DNA from: Amycolatopsis eburnea
GTDB taxonomy: Bacteria; Actinomycetota; Actinomycetes; Mycobacteriales; Pseudonocardiaceae
DNA length: 64,000 bases
Reading direction: 5' to 3'
Assembly: GCF_003937945.1 (NCBI RefSeq)
Contig: NZ_RSEC01000048.1
Location: forward strand, 1 to 64,000
The notes beneath the pieces were generated by a model. It was not told the DNA's origin, made no database searches, and saw nothing but the letters and a program-made list of their open reading frames with translations. Below, in pieces: positions 24,208 to 33,567 of the stretch (positions within the stretch are counted from its first letter, which is position 1; each line of letters opens with the position of its first letter). The translations under genes were made by a program, and so were the position numbers.

Positions 24208-24745
24208 GCCCGTCGTGAGTGCACCAGCCGTGTGTACTCCGCCAGCAGGGTGGCCAGTTCGCTGTGCTCCCCCGCCGCGGCCAGTTGCTGGTGGCCCACC
24301 AGCATCGCCATGCCCAGCGAGGTCAGCGTCCGCGCGAGGGTGCCGTCGCCGACGATGCCCTTGACCGCCTTGCCGACCGTCCGCACCCGCGCGGAGTCGA
24401 CGCGCTTCTGCGCCGCCCGCACGGTTTCGTCGTTCGCCGCCCACGCCCGGATGGCGGCCTCGGCCTCGTGCGGCAGCCCGAGCGTCAGGTCCATCAGGGC
24501 GGCGAAGTCCGCCGCCGGGCCGCCTTGGCCGAAGTCGCGTTCGCGCAGGATGCGCACCTGCCGCTGTTCCCAGTGGTCGAGCAGCTGCTCCACGAACCCC
24601 GGCCAGCCGCCGAAGTGGTGGTAGAACGACCCGCTCGTGACACCGAGACCGCGGCACAGCCTGCCGACGTTCAGCTCGGTGAACCCGTGCTCGGCCAGCA
24701 CGTCCAGCGCGGCCGCGAAGTACGCGTCCCGCGTCACCGACGGCA

Positions 24746-24746
<1 letters not shown>
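24204..24746 (-). CDS. TetR-family transcriptional regulator
   Basis: A 180-residue regulator: RDAYFAAALDVLAEHGFTELNVGRLCRGLGVTSGSFYHHFGGWPGFVEQLLDHW is the complete TetR helix-turn-helix. The rest is the helical ligand-binding domain (TLGLPHEAEAAIRAWAANDETVRAAQKRVD), as in regulators of acyl-CoA metabolism. ATG 24746 overlaps the ligase stop (TGATG). A perfect TetR-type palindrome ahead of the ligase gene (26317-26336) is its probable operator, so acyl-CoA or fatty-acid availability may control the pair. Confidence 0.88.
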
Positions 24747-26290
<1,544 letters not shown>

Positions 26291-26316
26291 GGCGGGTTCC
26301 CTCCGGCCGGCGCTGG

Positions 26317-26336
26317 ACCATAGACCGGTCTATGGT
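26317..26336. promoter_or_regulatory. TetR-type operator, perfect 20-bp palindrome
   Basis: ACCATAGACC joined directly to its reverse complement GGTCTATGGT, 27 bp upstream of the acyl-CoA ligase start codon. Size, symmetry and position are typical of an autoregulated TetR operator; the TetR gene is the second gene of the same operon. Confidence 0.8.
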
Positions 26337-26371
26337 GCGCCGCGATCCCCCGCCCGTCAACACCGGGCTGT

Positions 26372-26773
26372 TCAGGCGACGGCAGTCCCTTCCAGCTCGA
26401 CCAGCAGCGGGGGAATCGCCAACCGCGTGACGCCGAGCACCGTCGTGGCCGGCGCGACCCCGGCCGCGGCCAGCCGGCCCGCGAGCACGCCGTAGTGCTG
26501 GAAGAGCAGGTCGACGTCGGTCGTGTAGACGGTCAGCCGGACGAGGCCGGCCAGCGACATCCCGGCCTCGCCGAGGACGGCCTCGAGGTTGTCGAGGCTG
26601 AGCGCCAGCTGCGCGGCCAGGTCACCGGCGTGCTGGGGCTCGCCGTCGGCGTTCATCGCGGTCTGGCCCGCGCAGTACAGGGTCCGGGTCGCCCCGGAGA
26701 CGAGTTCCCCCTGGTGGTATCCCAGTTGCACCGACCAGTTCCACGGGTTGACCGCGGTTCGCCGCACAGCCAC
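26372..26773 (-). CDS. RidA/YjgF-family protein
   Basis: A 133-residue Rid-family protein: GELVSGATRTLYCAGQTAMNADGEPQHAGDLAAQLALSLDNLEAVLGEAGMSLAGLVRLTVYTTDVDLL, then TTVLGVTRLAIPPLLVELEGTAVA. Rid proteins hydrolyse reactive enamine/imine intermediates or act in catabolic pathways. The family Arg that binds the carboxylate is expected in the final strand, where I see LGVTRLAIPP. GTG 26773 has GGAG upstream. Divergent from the WYL regulator, with an inverted repeat between them. Confidence 0.87.
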   Translation of the reverse strand: MAVRRTAVNPWNWSVQLGYHQGELVSGATRTLYCAGQTAMNADGEPQHAGDLAAQLALSLDNLEAVLGEAGMSLAGLVRLTVYTTDVDLLFQHYGVLAGRLAAAGVAPATTVLGVTRLAIPPLLVELEGTAVA

Positions 26774-26820
26774 TTCAGCTCCATCCGTTGCTCGACAGTG
26801 GGAAGAGCCTCGCAACGAAT

Positions 26821-26839
26821 CACGACACCTTTTGTCGTG
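26821..26839. promoter_or_regulatory. CACGACA-N5-TGTCGTG operator between RidA and WYL genes
   Basis: A perfect 7-5-7 inverted repeat in the 86-bp divergent promoter region, 20 bp ahead of the WYL regulator start and 48 bp ahead of the RidA start. Probably the binding site of the WYL/HTH_11 regulator controlling both genes. Confidence 0.68.
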
Positions 26840-26859
26840 TATTCGGCTACGGTTTCGGC

Positions 26860-27825
26860 GTGCGCGCCGACCGGCTGGTCTCGCTGGTGCTGCTGCTGCG
26901 CCGGCGCGGCCGGTTGTCCGCGGCGACCCTCGCGCGCGAGCTGGAGGTCTCGACCCGCACGGTGCTGCGCGACATCGAGGCGCTGTCGGCGGCGGGCGTC
27001 CCGGTCTACGCCGAACGCGGCCGCCACGGCGGCTTCGAGCTGCTGCCCGGGTTCCACACGGAACTCACCGGCCTCAACCACGACGAGGCCCTCGCCCTGC
27101 TGATCGCCGGTTCCCGCCCGGGCGCGCAGGCGTTCGGCCTCGGCCCGGCACTCGCTTCGGCGATGCTCAAGGTGGTCGACGCCCTGCCGGAAAGCCAGCG
27201 CGCGGCCGCGGCCGGCGTGGCCGAACGCCTGCTCGTCGACCCGGAGACCGACCTCCTCGCCCGCCGCGTACCCGCCGACGACGTCCCGGGCGAGATCGCG
27301 GCCGAGATCCGCCGCGCGGTGCTGACCGGGCACCGGCTGCGCCTGCACTACGCGGCCGCGGACCGCTCCCCGGAGTGGCGCACGGTGGACCCGATCGGCC
27401 TGGTGATGGTCCGCGGCCAGGGCTACCTGCTGGCGACGAGGTCGGGCGCCGACCGCACGTACCGGCTGTCCCGGGTCCTGGCCGCCGAGGCCCTCGCCGA
27501 GCCCGCGCGGCGTGCGGACCACGTCGACCTGGAGCGGGCGTGGCAGGAACGCAGCACACGCTTCCGCACCGGCGGCGACCAGGTCACGGTGCTGGCCCGG
27601 GTCGACCCCGCGCGGCGAGCGGAGCTGCTCGCGACCGCGCTGACCGCCGTGGAGTCCGCCGATGGGGAGGGCTGGCCGCGGCTGTCGATGACGTTCCAGG
27701 ACGCCCGGCACGCGGAGTGGGCGCTGTGGCAGCTCGGTGTGGCCGCGGAAGTCCTTACGCCGCAATGGCTGCGCACGACGTTGCGCGACCGGGCGGCCGC
27801 GATCGCCGCCCGCTACCCGGACTAG
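26860..27825 (+). CDS. YafY-like HTH/WYL-domain transcriptional regulator
   Basis: A 321-residue regulator. GTG 26860 starts directly at the HTH_11 winged helix (VRADRLVSLVLLLRRRGRLSAATLARELEVSTRTVLRDIEALSAAGVPVYAERGRHGGFELL). The WYL ligand-sensing domain spans ~150-225 (HRLRLHYAAADRSPEWRTVDPIGLVMVRGQGYLLATR), with a C-terminal WCX-type extension. Such proteins sense small molecules or nucleic acids and control neighbouring genes. Its divergent neighbour RidA is the likely target. Confidence 0.88.
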   Translation: MRADRLVSLVLLLRRRGRLSAATLARELEVSTRTVLRDIEALSAAGVPVYAERGRHGGFELLPGFHTELTGLNHDEALALLIAGSRPGAQAFGLGPALASAMLKVVDALPESQRAAAAGVAERLLVDPETDLLARRVPADDVPGEIAAEIRRAVLTGHRLRLHYAAADRSPEWRTVDPIGLVMVRGQGYLLATRSGADRTYRLSRVLAAEALAEPARRADHVDLERAWQERSTRFRTGGDQVTVLARVDPARRAELLATALTAVESADGEGWPRLSMTFQDARHAEWALWQLGVAAEVLTPQWLRTTLRDRAAAIAARYPD

Positions 27826-27845
27826 GAGCACACCGGCGCAAGCGC

Positions 27846-27952
27846 CCCAATGTGGCCTTCGGTGCGTTGAATCAGCACTGCGGCGCGAAGCGCCTCCCTT
27901 GAGGGCGGTGGCGGGGGCATGGATGGAGCACCCAATGTGGCCTTCGGAGCGT
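27846..27952. repeat. Two copies of a 22-bp direct repeat in intergenic DNA
   Basis: CCCAATGTGGCCTTCGG followed by one variable base and GCGT occurs at 27846-27867 and again at 27931-27952, 85 bp apart, with one mismatch. The copies lie between two convergent genes; nearby CAAGGCGGCCTTGGGGC is a partial variant. This looks like a short dispersed genomic repeat rather than a gene. Confidence 0.7.
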
Positions 27953-28031
27953 CTGACGCAACCAAGGCGGCCTTGGGGCGCATTGCCGGGCCGCTCAGCC
28001 GAGTCGGGCGGCCGTGGCCGAGCCCAGCGGA

Positions 28032-29234
28032 CTACGCGAACAGTGACAGCAGGCCCTCGGTCGACCGCACCACCACGTGCGCCGCCGTCCGTTCCGCGTG
28101 GGGACGATCCGGGCGCTCCGCCTCGTGGCGCCAACGCCGCAATGCGTCGAGGCCCGCGTCGTAGATCTCGCCCGGGTCCGCGTCCGCCTCCAGGCCCAGG
28201 CGGTCGGCCGGGGCCGTGCCCTGGGCGCCCAGGAGGCGGACCGCCTCCTCCGCCGGGTCGCCCGACAGCGCGGTGCGGCCGCCGCGGATGTCGGCGATCA
28301 GGCGCAGCTCGCGGAAGTCGTGGGCGGCCGCCGCGAAGCGCTCCACGCGGGACACCAGGCGGTCGCCGCCCGGGCGGGGCTGGGCCGCCAGCAGTCCTTC
28401 GAGGCGGATCACCGCCGTGCGGGCCTTCAACGCCTCCGCCCGCGCCACGAAGCAGCCCGCGAGGGTGTCGCGCAGTTCGCCGAGCCCGCTGCGGCGCACC
28501 AGTTCCGCCGAGAGCTTGAGCCGGTCGTCGCAGCCGGTGCGGATCAGCGTCAGCGCCAGGCGGACGCCGAACATCCCGAAGCGCACCACCAGCGACCGCC
28601 GCGTCTCGACCGGGATCGGGCCGGGGAACGCCGGGTCGGTGAACGAATCCACCGACAGCACGTGGCGTTCCAGCTCCTCGCGCGGCACGGCGGCGAACGC
28701 GGCCAGCAGGTCGAATTCGTCGTCGCGCAACGACCGGCCGCCGTACGCCAACTGGCCGGCCACCGCGATCACGCCCAGGAACCCCGTGCACAGCGGGTCT
28801 TCGCGCCACGCCCGGCGCGCGAGCTGCTTCGCGGTCAGCAACGCGTCGATCCGGCCCGCGCCGACCTCGTCGGCCCGGGACAGCACCAGCACCGAGTTGA
28901 CCGCGCTCTGCCGCGCGAACGGCGAGCCGCCCGGCGGGTGCGCCGCCGCCAGCTCGTCCGGCTCCAGGTGGCGGACCAGCCGGACCGTCGCGTCCGGGAC
29001 TTCGTCGGCCGGGCCGGGGTCGTCGAGGAGCACGAGGTCGCGCAGCGCGCGCGTCGGCCATTCGCCGAGCGCCGCGGCGAGCGTCGACTTGCCCGACGAG
29101 GGCGCGCCGGTGAACGCGACGCGCAGCGGCTGGTCCAGCCGGTCCAGGCAGTCGTGCAGGAGCGCCGAAGCCCGCGGGTCGTCCCGGTAGAGCCCGGCCG
29201 CGGCGGCCAGGAGGTCGCGCACGTCCCTGGTCAC
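28032..29234 (-). CDS. Dynamin-like GTPase, IniC-type
   Basis: A 400-residue P-loop protein. The G1 loop is canonical (FTGAPSSGKSTL, residues 43-51). G3 is weak (LLDDPGPAD), and the expected G4 N/TKxD is replaced by VLSRADE. The rest is helical, as in bacterial dynamin stalk regions, and has no clear transmembrane span. It is third in an iniB-iniA-iniC-like operon; its GTG overlaps the stop of the IniA-type gene by four bases. Mycobacterial IniA/IniC remodel membranes under cell-wall stress, and Streptomyces paired dynamins act at sporulation septa. The degenerate G4 suggests it works as a heteromer with the preceding protein. Confidence 0.8.
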   Translation of the reverse strand: MTRDVRDLLAAAAGLYRDDPRASALLHDCLDRLDQPLRVAFTGAPSSGKSTLAAALGEWPTRALRDLVLLDDPGPADEVPDATVRLVRHLEPDELAAAHPPGGSPFARQSAVNSVLVLSRADEVGAGRIDALLTAKQLARRAWREDPLCTGFLGVIAVAGQLAYGGRSLRDDEFDLLAAFAAVPREELERHVLSVDSFTDPAFPGPIPVETRRSLVVRFGMFGVRLALTLIRTGCDDRLKLSAELVRRSGLGELRDTLAGCFVARAEALKARTAVIRLEGLLAAQPRPGGDRLVSRVERFAAAAHDFRELRLIADIRGGRTALSGDPAEEAVRLLGAQGTAPADRLGLEADADPGEIYDAGLDALRRWRHEAERPDRPHAERTAAHVVVRSTEGLLSLFA

Positions 29235-31009
29235 GCCGAAAGCTCCCGCCGCTGCCGCCCGGCGATCGTGCCCAGCTCGCCCGCGCGCTGGTGCAGCCCG
29301 GCCAGCCGGTCGATCTCGCGTCTGATGTGGACGGTCCGGCGCTCGCGCTCGGCGGTGCCCGCCATGATCGTCTCGCGTTCGCGCGTGAGCTCGTCGGCGA
29401 GTTCCTCGGCCAGCCCGGTGAAGTGGTCGCGCAGCCGGCGCTGGACGACGCGGATCGAGTCGCGGCATTCCTTGCTGAAACGCAGGAACACGTCGTCGAC
29501 GTGCCGCTGCGCCGCCTGCTTGGCGACGGCCTGGCGGCGCTGCAGCCGCATCCCGCCTTCGTCCTTGATCGTCTTCGCGGCGAACGCCGCACCGGCGCCG
29601 ATCGAGACCGGGTTGATCAGCGGCAGCCCGGCGAGGCTGGTGACCAGGCCGAACATCAGCACGCCGCCGTACGACCCGCGCAGACCTGTGAAAGCCTGCT
29701 GCCCCACCTTGAACTTCTCGATCTTCGGGCGCCGGACGTCGTCGAGCCCCTCCACGCCGGAGCCGTCGAGCCGCAGGTCCGGCAGCGCGCGGTCGTACTG
29801 GGCGCCGAAGCACTGGGCGACGGCCTGCGCGATCCACTCCGCGCGGTCGGCGAGCCAGGTGTAGTTGACGTCGACGGCTTCGGCCAGCGCGTTGTCCAGC
29901 CACGGCGCGAATTCGTCCCACACCTTGGCCGGGTCGCCCTCGTCGAAGGTGCGGTCGATCGTGTTGACGATCTTGCGGGTCCGCTCGCGCAGGTCGTACT
30001 CGGCGTCGGACAGCAGATCGGTGATCTCGTCCGAAAGCAGGTTCTGCCACTTGGTGTTCTGCCGCCGCAGGTCGTCGGCGCGGCGCTGCGCGCGCTGCAG
30101 CAGCGCGGCCTGCCCGAGCCCCGCGTCCTGCCCGGCCGCCTCGGCGCGGTCGCGCAACGACTCCACGAGTTCGGCCGCGGCAGCGCGCACGCCCACCGCG
30201 GCGAGCAGCGCGCGGGACTGCTCGGGCGGGCGCGCGGCCTGCTCGGCGATCCAGCTCAGCAGCTCGGGAAAACCGGAGCGGGCGTTGAGATCCGCGTCAC
30301 CGGCCTTCGCGGCGGCTTGGCGCACCACGGCGGAAACCGGCTGGACGGGCGCGTCGATCCCCGCTTCGGCGAGCAGCGCGCGGTTGCGCTCGGCCACCGC
30401 GCGCCAGCCCGGGGAGGCGTCGATCTTGGTCAGCGCGACCAGGACGTGCGGGCACCAGGTGCGCACGTGCCGGGCGAGCGCGAGCTCGGCGGGGCTCAGC
30501 GGCGCGGTCGCGTCGGAGACGAGGATCACCGCGTCCGCTTCGGCGAGCAGGTCGAGGGCGGCCGCCGTCCGCGGTGACCGCGGGTCACCGACCGGCGGGG
30601 TGTCGACGAGGACGAGGCCGGCCGACAGGAGTTCGCGCGGCACACCGACTTCCACGCGGCTGAGCGTGCCGGCGGGGCGGGCGCCGAGTTCGCCGGTGAG
30701 CCGTTCGACCGCGACGGGGATCCGTTCGCGGGACCGGCCGACCAGGGTCGCGGCGGGTTCGGCGGAGTAGGCGATTTCGGTGGGAACGGCGGGGGTCGGG
30801 GCGTCGCCGACCGCGCAGACCGGCGCGTTCAGCACCGCGTTGAGCAGGTATCCCTTGCCCTGTTTGGGAAAGCCGAGCACGCCGAGCCGGATCTGCCCCG
30901 GCGGGGCATCACGGCGTCTGCGCAGGCGCTCGGCGAGATCGGCGCGGCCGTGCGTGCGGCACGCGTCCATCGTCTCGTTGAGCACTTCGAGCCAAGCGGG
31001 GGCGGTCAC
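29231..31009 (-). CDS. Dynamin-like GTPase, IniA-type, degenerate P-loop
   Basis: A 592-residue dynamin-family protein. The N-terminal G domain shows LGVLGFPKQGKGYLLNAVL (residues 43-60): the P-loop Ser/Thr after GK is Gly, so Mg-nucleotide binding may be impaired. G3 reads VLVDTPPVGD and G4 is canonical (ALTKIDAS). Long helices with coiled-coil character (RRADDLRRQNTKWQNLLSDEITDLL) frame a hydrophobic paddle-like stretch (GGVLMFGLVTSLAGLPLINPVSIGAGAAFAA) that probably inserts in the membrane. GTG 31009 is the best start but lacks a clear ribosome-binding site. It lies between the IniB-type gene, after a hairpin, and the IniC-type gene. Confidence 0.82.
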   Translation of the reverse strand: MTAPAWLEVLNETMDACRTHGRADLAERLRRRRDAPPGQIRLGVLGFPKQGKGYLLNAVLNAPVCAVGDAPTPAVPTEIAYSAEPAATLVGRSRERIPVAVERLTGELGARPAGTLSRVEVGVPRELLSAGLVLVDTPPVGDPRSPRTAAALDLLAEADAVILVSDATAPLSPAELALARHVRTWCPHVLVALTKIDASPGWRAVAERNRALLAEAGIDAPVQPVSAVVRQAAAKAGDADLNARSGFPELLSWIAEQAARPPEQSRALLAAVGVRAAAAELVESLRDRAEAAGQDAGLGQAALLQRAQRRADDLRRQNTKWQNLLSDEITDLLSDAEYDLRERTRKIVNTIDRTFDEGDPAKVWDEFAPWLDNALAEAVDVNYTWLADRAEWIAQAVAQCFGAQYDRALPDLRLDGSGVEGLDDVRRPKIEKFKVGQQAFTGLRGSYGGVLMFGLVTSLAGLPLINPVSIGAGAAFAAKTIKDEGGMRLQRRQAVAKQAAQRHVDDVFLRFSKECRDSIRVVQRRLRDHFTGLAEELADELTRERETIMAGTAERERRTVHIRREIDRLAGLHQRAGELGTIAGRQRRELSA

Positions 31010-31050
31010 AGCGAAGGAGTGTCCCCGGTTTACTCCCCGTGCGCACACCG

Positions 31051-31093
31051 GGTGCCCGTCCCGCGGTCGCACCCAGACCGCGGGACGGGCACC
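31051..31093. terminator. Intra-operon hairpin between IniB- and IniA-type genes
   Basis: A perfect 18-bp stem (31051-31068 with 31076-31093) and a seven-base loop, between the IniB-type stop and the IniA-type start. It probably attenuates readthrough, giving more IniB-type than GTPase mRNA. Confidence 0.78.
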
Positions 31094-31110
31094 GGTGACC
31101 GGTTCGGGGC

Positions 31111-32121
31111 TCAGTGCCCGATGTGGATGTCGTTGTTCGACGCGATGTCGCCGATGTGCAGGTTGCCCAGCGCGTTGTGGCTGACGTCGGCGACGTCGGA
31201 GACGACGTCGTGGACGGCCGAGCCGTTGCCGCTGGCCAGCTCGCCGACCTGGCCGAGCGCGTTGTGGTCGGCGCTGATGCCGGTGGCGTTCGTCACGACG
31301 GAGGTGACCTCGCCCAGCGGGCCGTGGCCGCCGCCGTGGTGCTCGCCACCCTCGGAGCGGGCCGAGGCGAGGTCGCCGGCGCCCTGGAGGACACCGGTGA
31401 AGTCGCCGACCTGGCCGACGAGGCCGTTGACCGTGTGGGTCAGGTCGCCGCTGACGTCGCCGACCTGCGACGCGCCTTCGTAGACCGGGGCGGTCACGTT
31501 GTTGGAGACGTTGCCCACGACGTCGCCGCCGAGGTGCGAGACCTCGCTGGTGGCGCCGACGACCGAGCTGTGGTCGACGTCGGTGACCGAGTACACGAGG
31601 TTGCCCGCGACCTGGACCGCGTCGAGGCTGGAGCCGAGGTCGCCCGCGGTGCCGAAGGCGCCGGTCGGGTCGCCGGCCAGCGCGGTGACGCCGGCGGCCG
31701 TGGTGGTGAGGTCGTTCACGCCGGGGAGGGCGCCGACGCCCGGGACGGCGGGCAGGCCCAGGTCGCCGACGGCGGGCAGCTCGGAGCCGAGGTCGCCGAC
31801 ACCCGGCAGCGCCGAGGTGGCCGGCAGGCCGAGGCCCGCGGTGAGGGCGGTGAGCTGGTCGATCGCGCCCTGGATGCCCGGGGCGTCGGTGCCGACCGAG
31901 GACAGGCCGCCGACGGCCGGGAGGCTGTCCACGGCGGGGAGGCTGTCGACCGGCACGAAGTCGAGCACCAGCGGGATGACCTCGTGCACGTCGGCAGCGC
32001 TGACGTCACCGAGACCGGCGGCGGCGAGGGCGCCCTGCGGGTCCGTCCCGAAGGCCGCGAGCGCGGTCGGGTCGTTGAGCAGGTTCAGGGCGAAGTCGTG
32101 CAAGGTCTGCACGGAGTCCAT
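31111..32121 (-). CDS. IniB-type protein: conserved N-terminus, low-complexity C-terminus
   Basis: A 336-residue protein. Residues 1-57 (MDSVQTLHDFALNLLNDPTALAAFGTDPQGALAAAGLGDVSAADVHEVIPLVLDFV) match the IniB N-terminal domain. The rest is rich in Gly, Val, Asp, Ala and Leu with loose repeats (SLPAVDSLPAV, LPGVGDLGSELPAVGDLGLPAVPGVG) and later Ser/His/Asn-rich turns ending in HIGDIASNNDIHIGH. There is no signal peptide. In mycobacteria iniB is the first gene of the isoniazid-inducible iniBAC operon and its molecular role is unclear. ATG 32121 has AGGAG upstream. The order IniB-, IniA-, IniC-type is the same as in mycobacteria. Confidence 0.85.
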   Translation of the reverse strand: MDSVQTLHDFALNLLNDPTALAAFGTDPQGALAAAGLGDVSAADVHEVIPLVLDFVPVDSLPAVDSLPAVGGLSSVGTDAPGIQGAIDQLTALTAGLGLPATSALPGVGDLGSELPAVGDLGLPAVPGVGALPGVNDLTTTAAGVTALAGDPTGAFGTAGDLGSSLDAVQVAGNLVYSVTDVDHSSVVGATSEVSHLGGDVVGNVSNNVTAPVYEGASQVGDVSGDLTHTVNGLVGQVGDFTGVLQGAGDLASARSEGGEHHGGGHGPLGEVTSVVTNATGISADHNALGQVGELASGNGSAVHDVVSDVADVSHNALGNLHIGDIASNNDIHIGH

Positions 32122-32424
32122 GGGGGTTTCTCCTGGTCCGGTGGTTCTGGGGGACAGCATCGGCCGCAGGGACCGGTGCTCCGTGATCAAGTTAGGGAGA
32201 CGACCCCCCAGCGCACATCGGGGATCACTCCGAGTCGCACTCCAGTCAGCCGATAGGGGATCGATATGTCATCGTTAGGGAGTTAGGGGCTCATCCGAGA
32301 CGCGCTCAGTTGGGTTAAATCCCTCCAGCCCCTTGATTGACTAACCCGTTTGGGTGAGGATGCCCCGAGCCCTAGGGGGATTCCGTACCCCTGTTCGGCC
32401 CTGCGAGGTGAGGAGGAACCGCCG
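32122..32424. promoter_or_regulatory. Divergent ini-type promoter region with TTAGGG-like boxes
   Basis: This 303-bp region separates the IniB-type operon from the Hsp70-like/LuxR-type operon and holds no gene. Purine-rich boxes recur: TTAGGGAG (32192-32199), ATAGGGGAT (32253-32261), TTAGGGAG (32275-32282), TTAGGGGC (32283-32290) and CTAGGGGGATT (near 32372), with the complement CTAACCC at 32341-32347. Repeated GGGGAT-like elements suit activators of the MalT/large LuxR class, and such a gene lies on the right. The region is also locally less G+C-rich. Confidence 0.55.
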
Positions 32425-33567
32425 TTGCCCTACGTCCTCGGGATCGATGTGGCACCCGGGCGGACCCACGCCGCGACCTGCCGGCGGCACGGCGCCGGCT
32501 GGGGCGAGCCCGAACCCCTCTGGCTGGGCGAACGGTCCCCGGCCGCCGCGTCCGCGCTGTTCCTCGACGACGAGGGTTACCTGCTCACCGGCGACGCGGC
32601 CGCGCAGGCGGGCGCCCGGGTCCCGTCCCGGCTGCTCACCGGCTTCCACCGGCGGATCGGCGACGACGTCCCGATGCTCGTCGAAGGCGAGGCGTTCCCG
32701 CCCGAGACGCTGACCACCGTGCTCGTCGAGGGCATCGCCGAGCACGCCGCGAACGTCCTCGGCGGGCCCCCGGAGCACCTGGTCGTGACCCACCCCGGCG
32801 ACTGGGGCGGCTACCGCCGCGACGTACTGCGGCGCGCGCTGGCCGACGCCGGGTTCCCCGCCGTCACGCTGGTCCCCGGCGCGATCGCGGCGCTCGGCGC
32901 GCACCTGGCCGGGCCCGGCCCCGGCGCGACCGCGGCCGGGGTGTGCGAGTTCGGCGCCGACGGCGTGAGCGTCACGCTTGCGACGGCGACCGCCGCCAGC
33001 GGCTGGCAGCTCGGCACGAGCGCCGAGGGCGTCGCCCCGGCGGCCGCGCTGAGCACGCTGTTCGCGCTGGCCGGCGCGGCGACGACGTCGCCCGCGAATC
33101 TCGCCGGCGTGGTGTTCTGCGGCGACGTGCCCCCGCACGCGCTGCCCGCCCGGCCGCCGTGCCCGATGTTCGCGGGACCGGTTCCGCCGGCGACCGCCGC
33201 GCTCGGCGCCGCCGCGCTCGGGGCCCTGCGCGCCGAGGGCCGGGGCGGCCTCCAGGAACCCCCGGCCGTCGAGACCACCCTGCTCCCCCAGGTGGACACG
33301 CTCGGTGAACTCGGGGAGCGGCCACCCCGCCCGCCCGTCGAGATCACGCCGTTCGAACTGCCCGAGCGCGTCACCCCGATGAACCTGTTCCGGCGGCGGC
33401 GCCCCCTCGCCGCCGCGATCCTGGTGCTCGCCGCGGCCGTCTCCGCCGGGGCGATCACCCTCACCGCCCGCGAAGCCAACGCGGGCCCCGGCACCACCCC
33501 CGCTCCCTCCCCCGCCCCGAGCCACTGCGCCCGCCCCGGCGCCCCCTCCGGTGAAGGTCACTGTTGA
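32425..33567 (+). CDS. Membrane-anchored Hsp70/actin-like ATPase
   Basis: A 380-residue protein beginning with an actin/Hsp70 phosphate-1 motif (YVLGIDVAPGRTHAAT). It continues with the DnaK-like EHLVVTHPGDWGGYRRDVLRRALADAGF and VPGAIAALGAHL. The phosphate-2 motif is altered (GVCEFGADGVSVTLA, Glu for Asp), and the adenosine motif is GVVFCGDVPPHAL. A single transmembrane helix near residues 332-357 (RRRPLAAAILVLAAAVSAGAITLTA) is followed by a short Pro-rich exterior tail ending in Cys. The TTG start follows GAGGAGG. The stop overlaps the regulator start (TTGA). It may be a stress-sensing scaffold coupled to the regulator; Hsp70 chaperone activity is not certain. Confidence 0.75.
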   Translation: MPYVLGIDVAPGRTHAATCRRHGAGWGEPEPLWLGERSPAAASALFLDDEGYLLTGDAAAQAGARVPSRLLTGFHRRIGDDVPMLVEGEAFPPETLTTVLVEGIAEHAANVLGGPPEHLVVTHPGDWGGYRRDVLRRALADAGFPAVTLVPGAIAALGAHLAGPGPGATAAGVCEFGADGVSVTLATATAASGWQLGTSAEGVAPAAALSTLFALAGAATTSPANLAGVVFCGDVPPHALPARPPCPMFAGPVPPATAALGAAALGALRAEGRGGLQEPPAVETTLLPQVDTLGELGERPPRPPVEITPFELPERVTPMNLFRRRRPLAAAILVLAAAVSAGAITLTAREANAGPGTTPAPSPAPSHCARPGAPSGEGHC

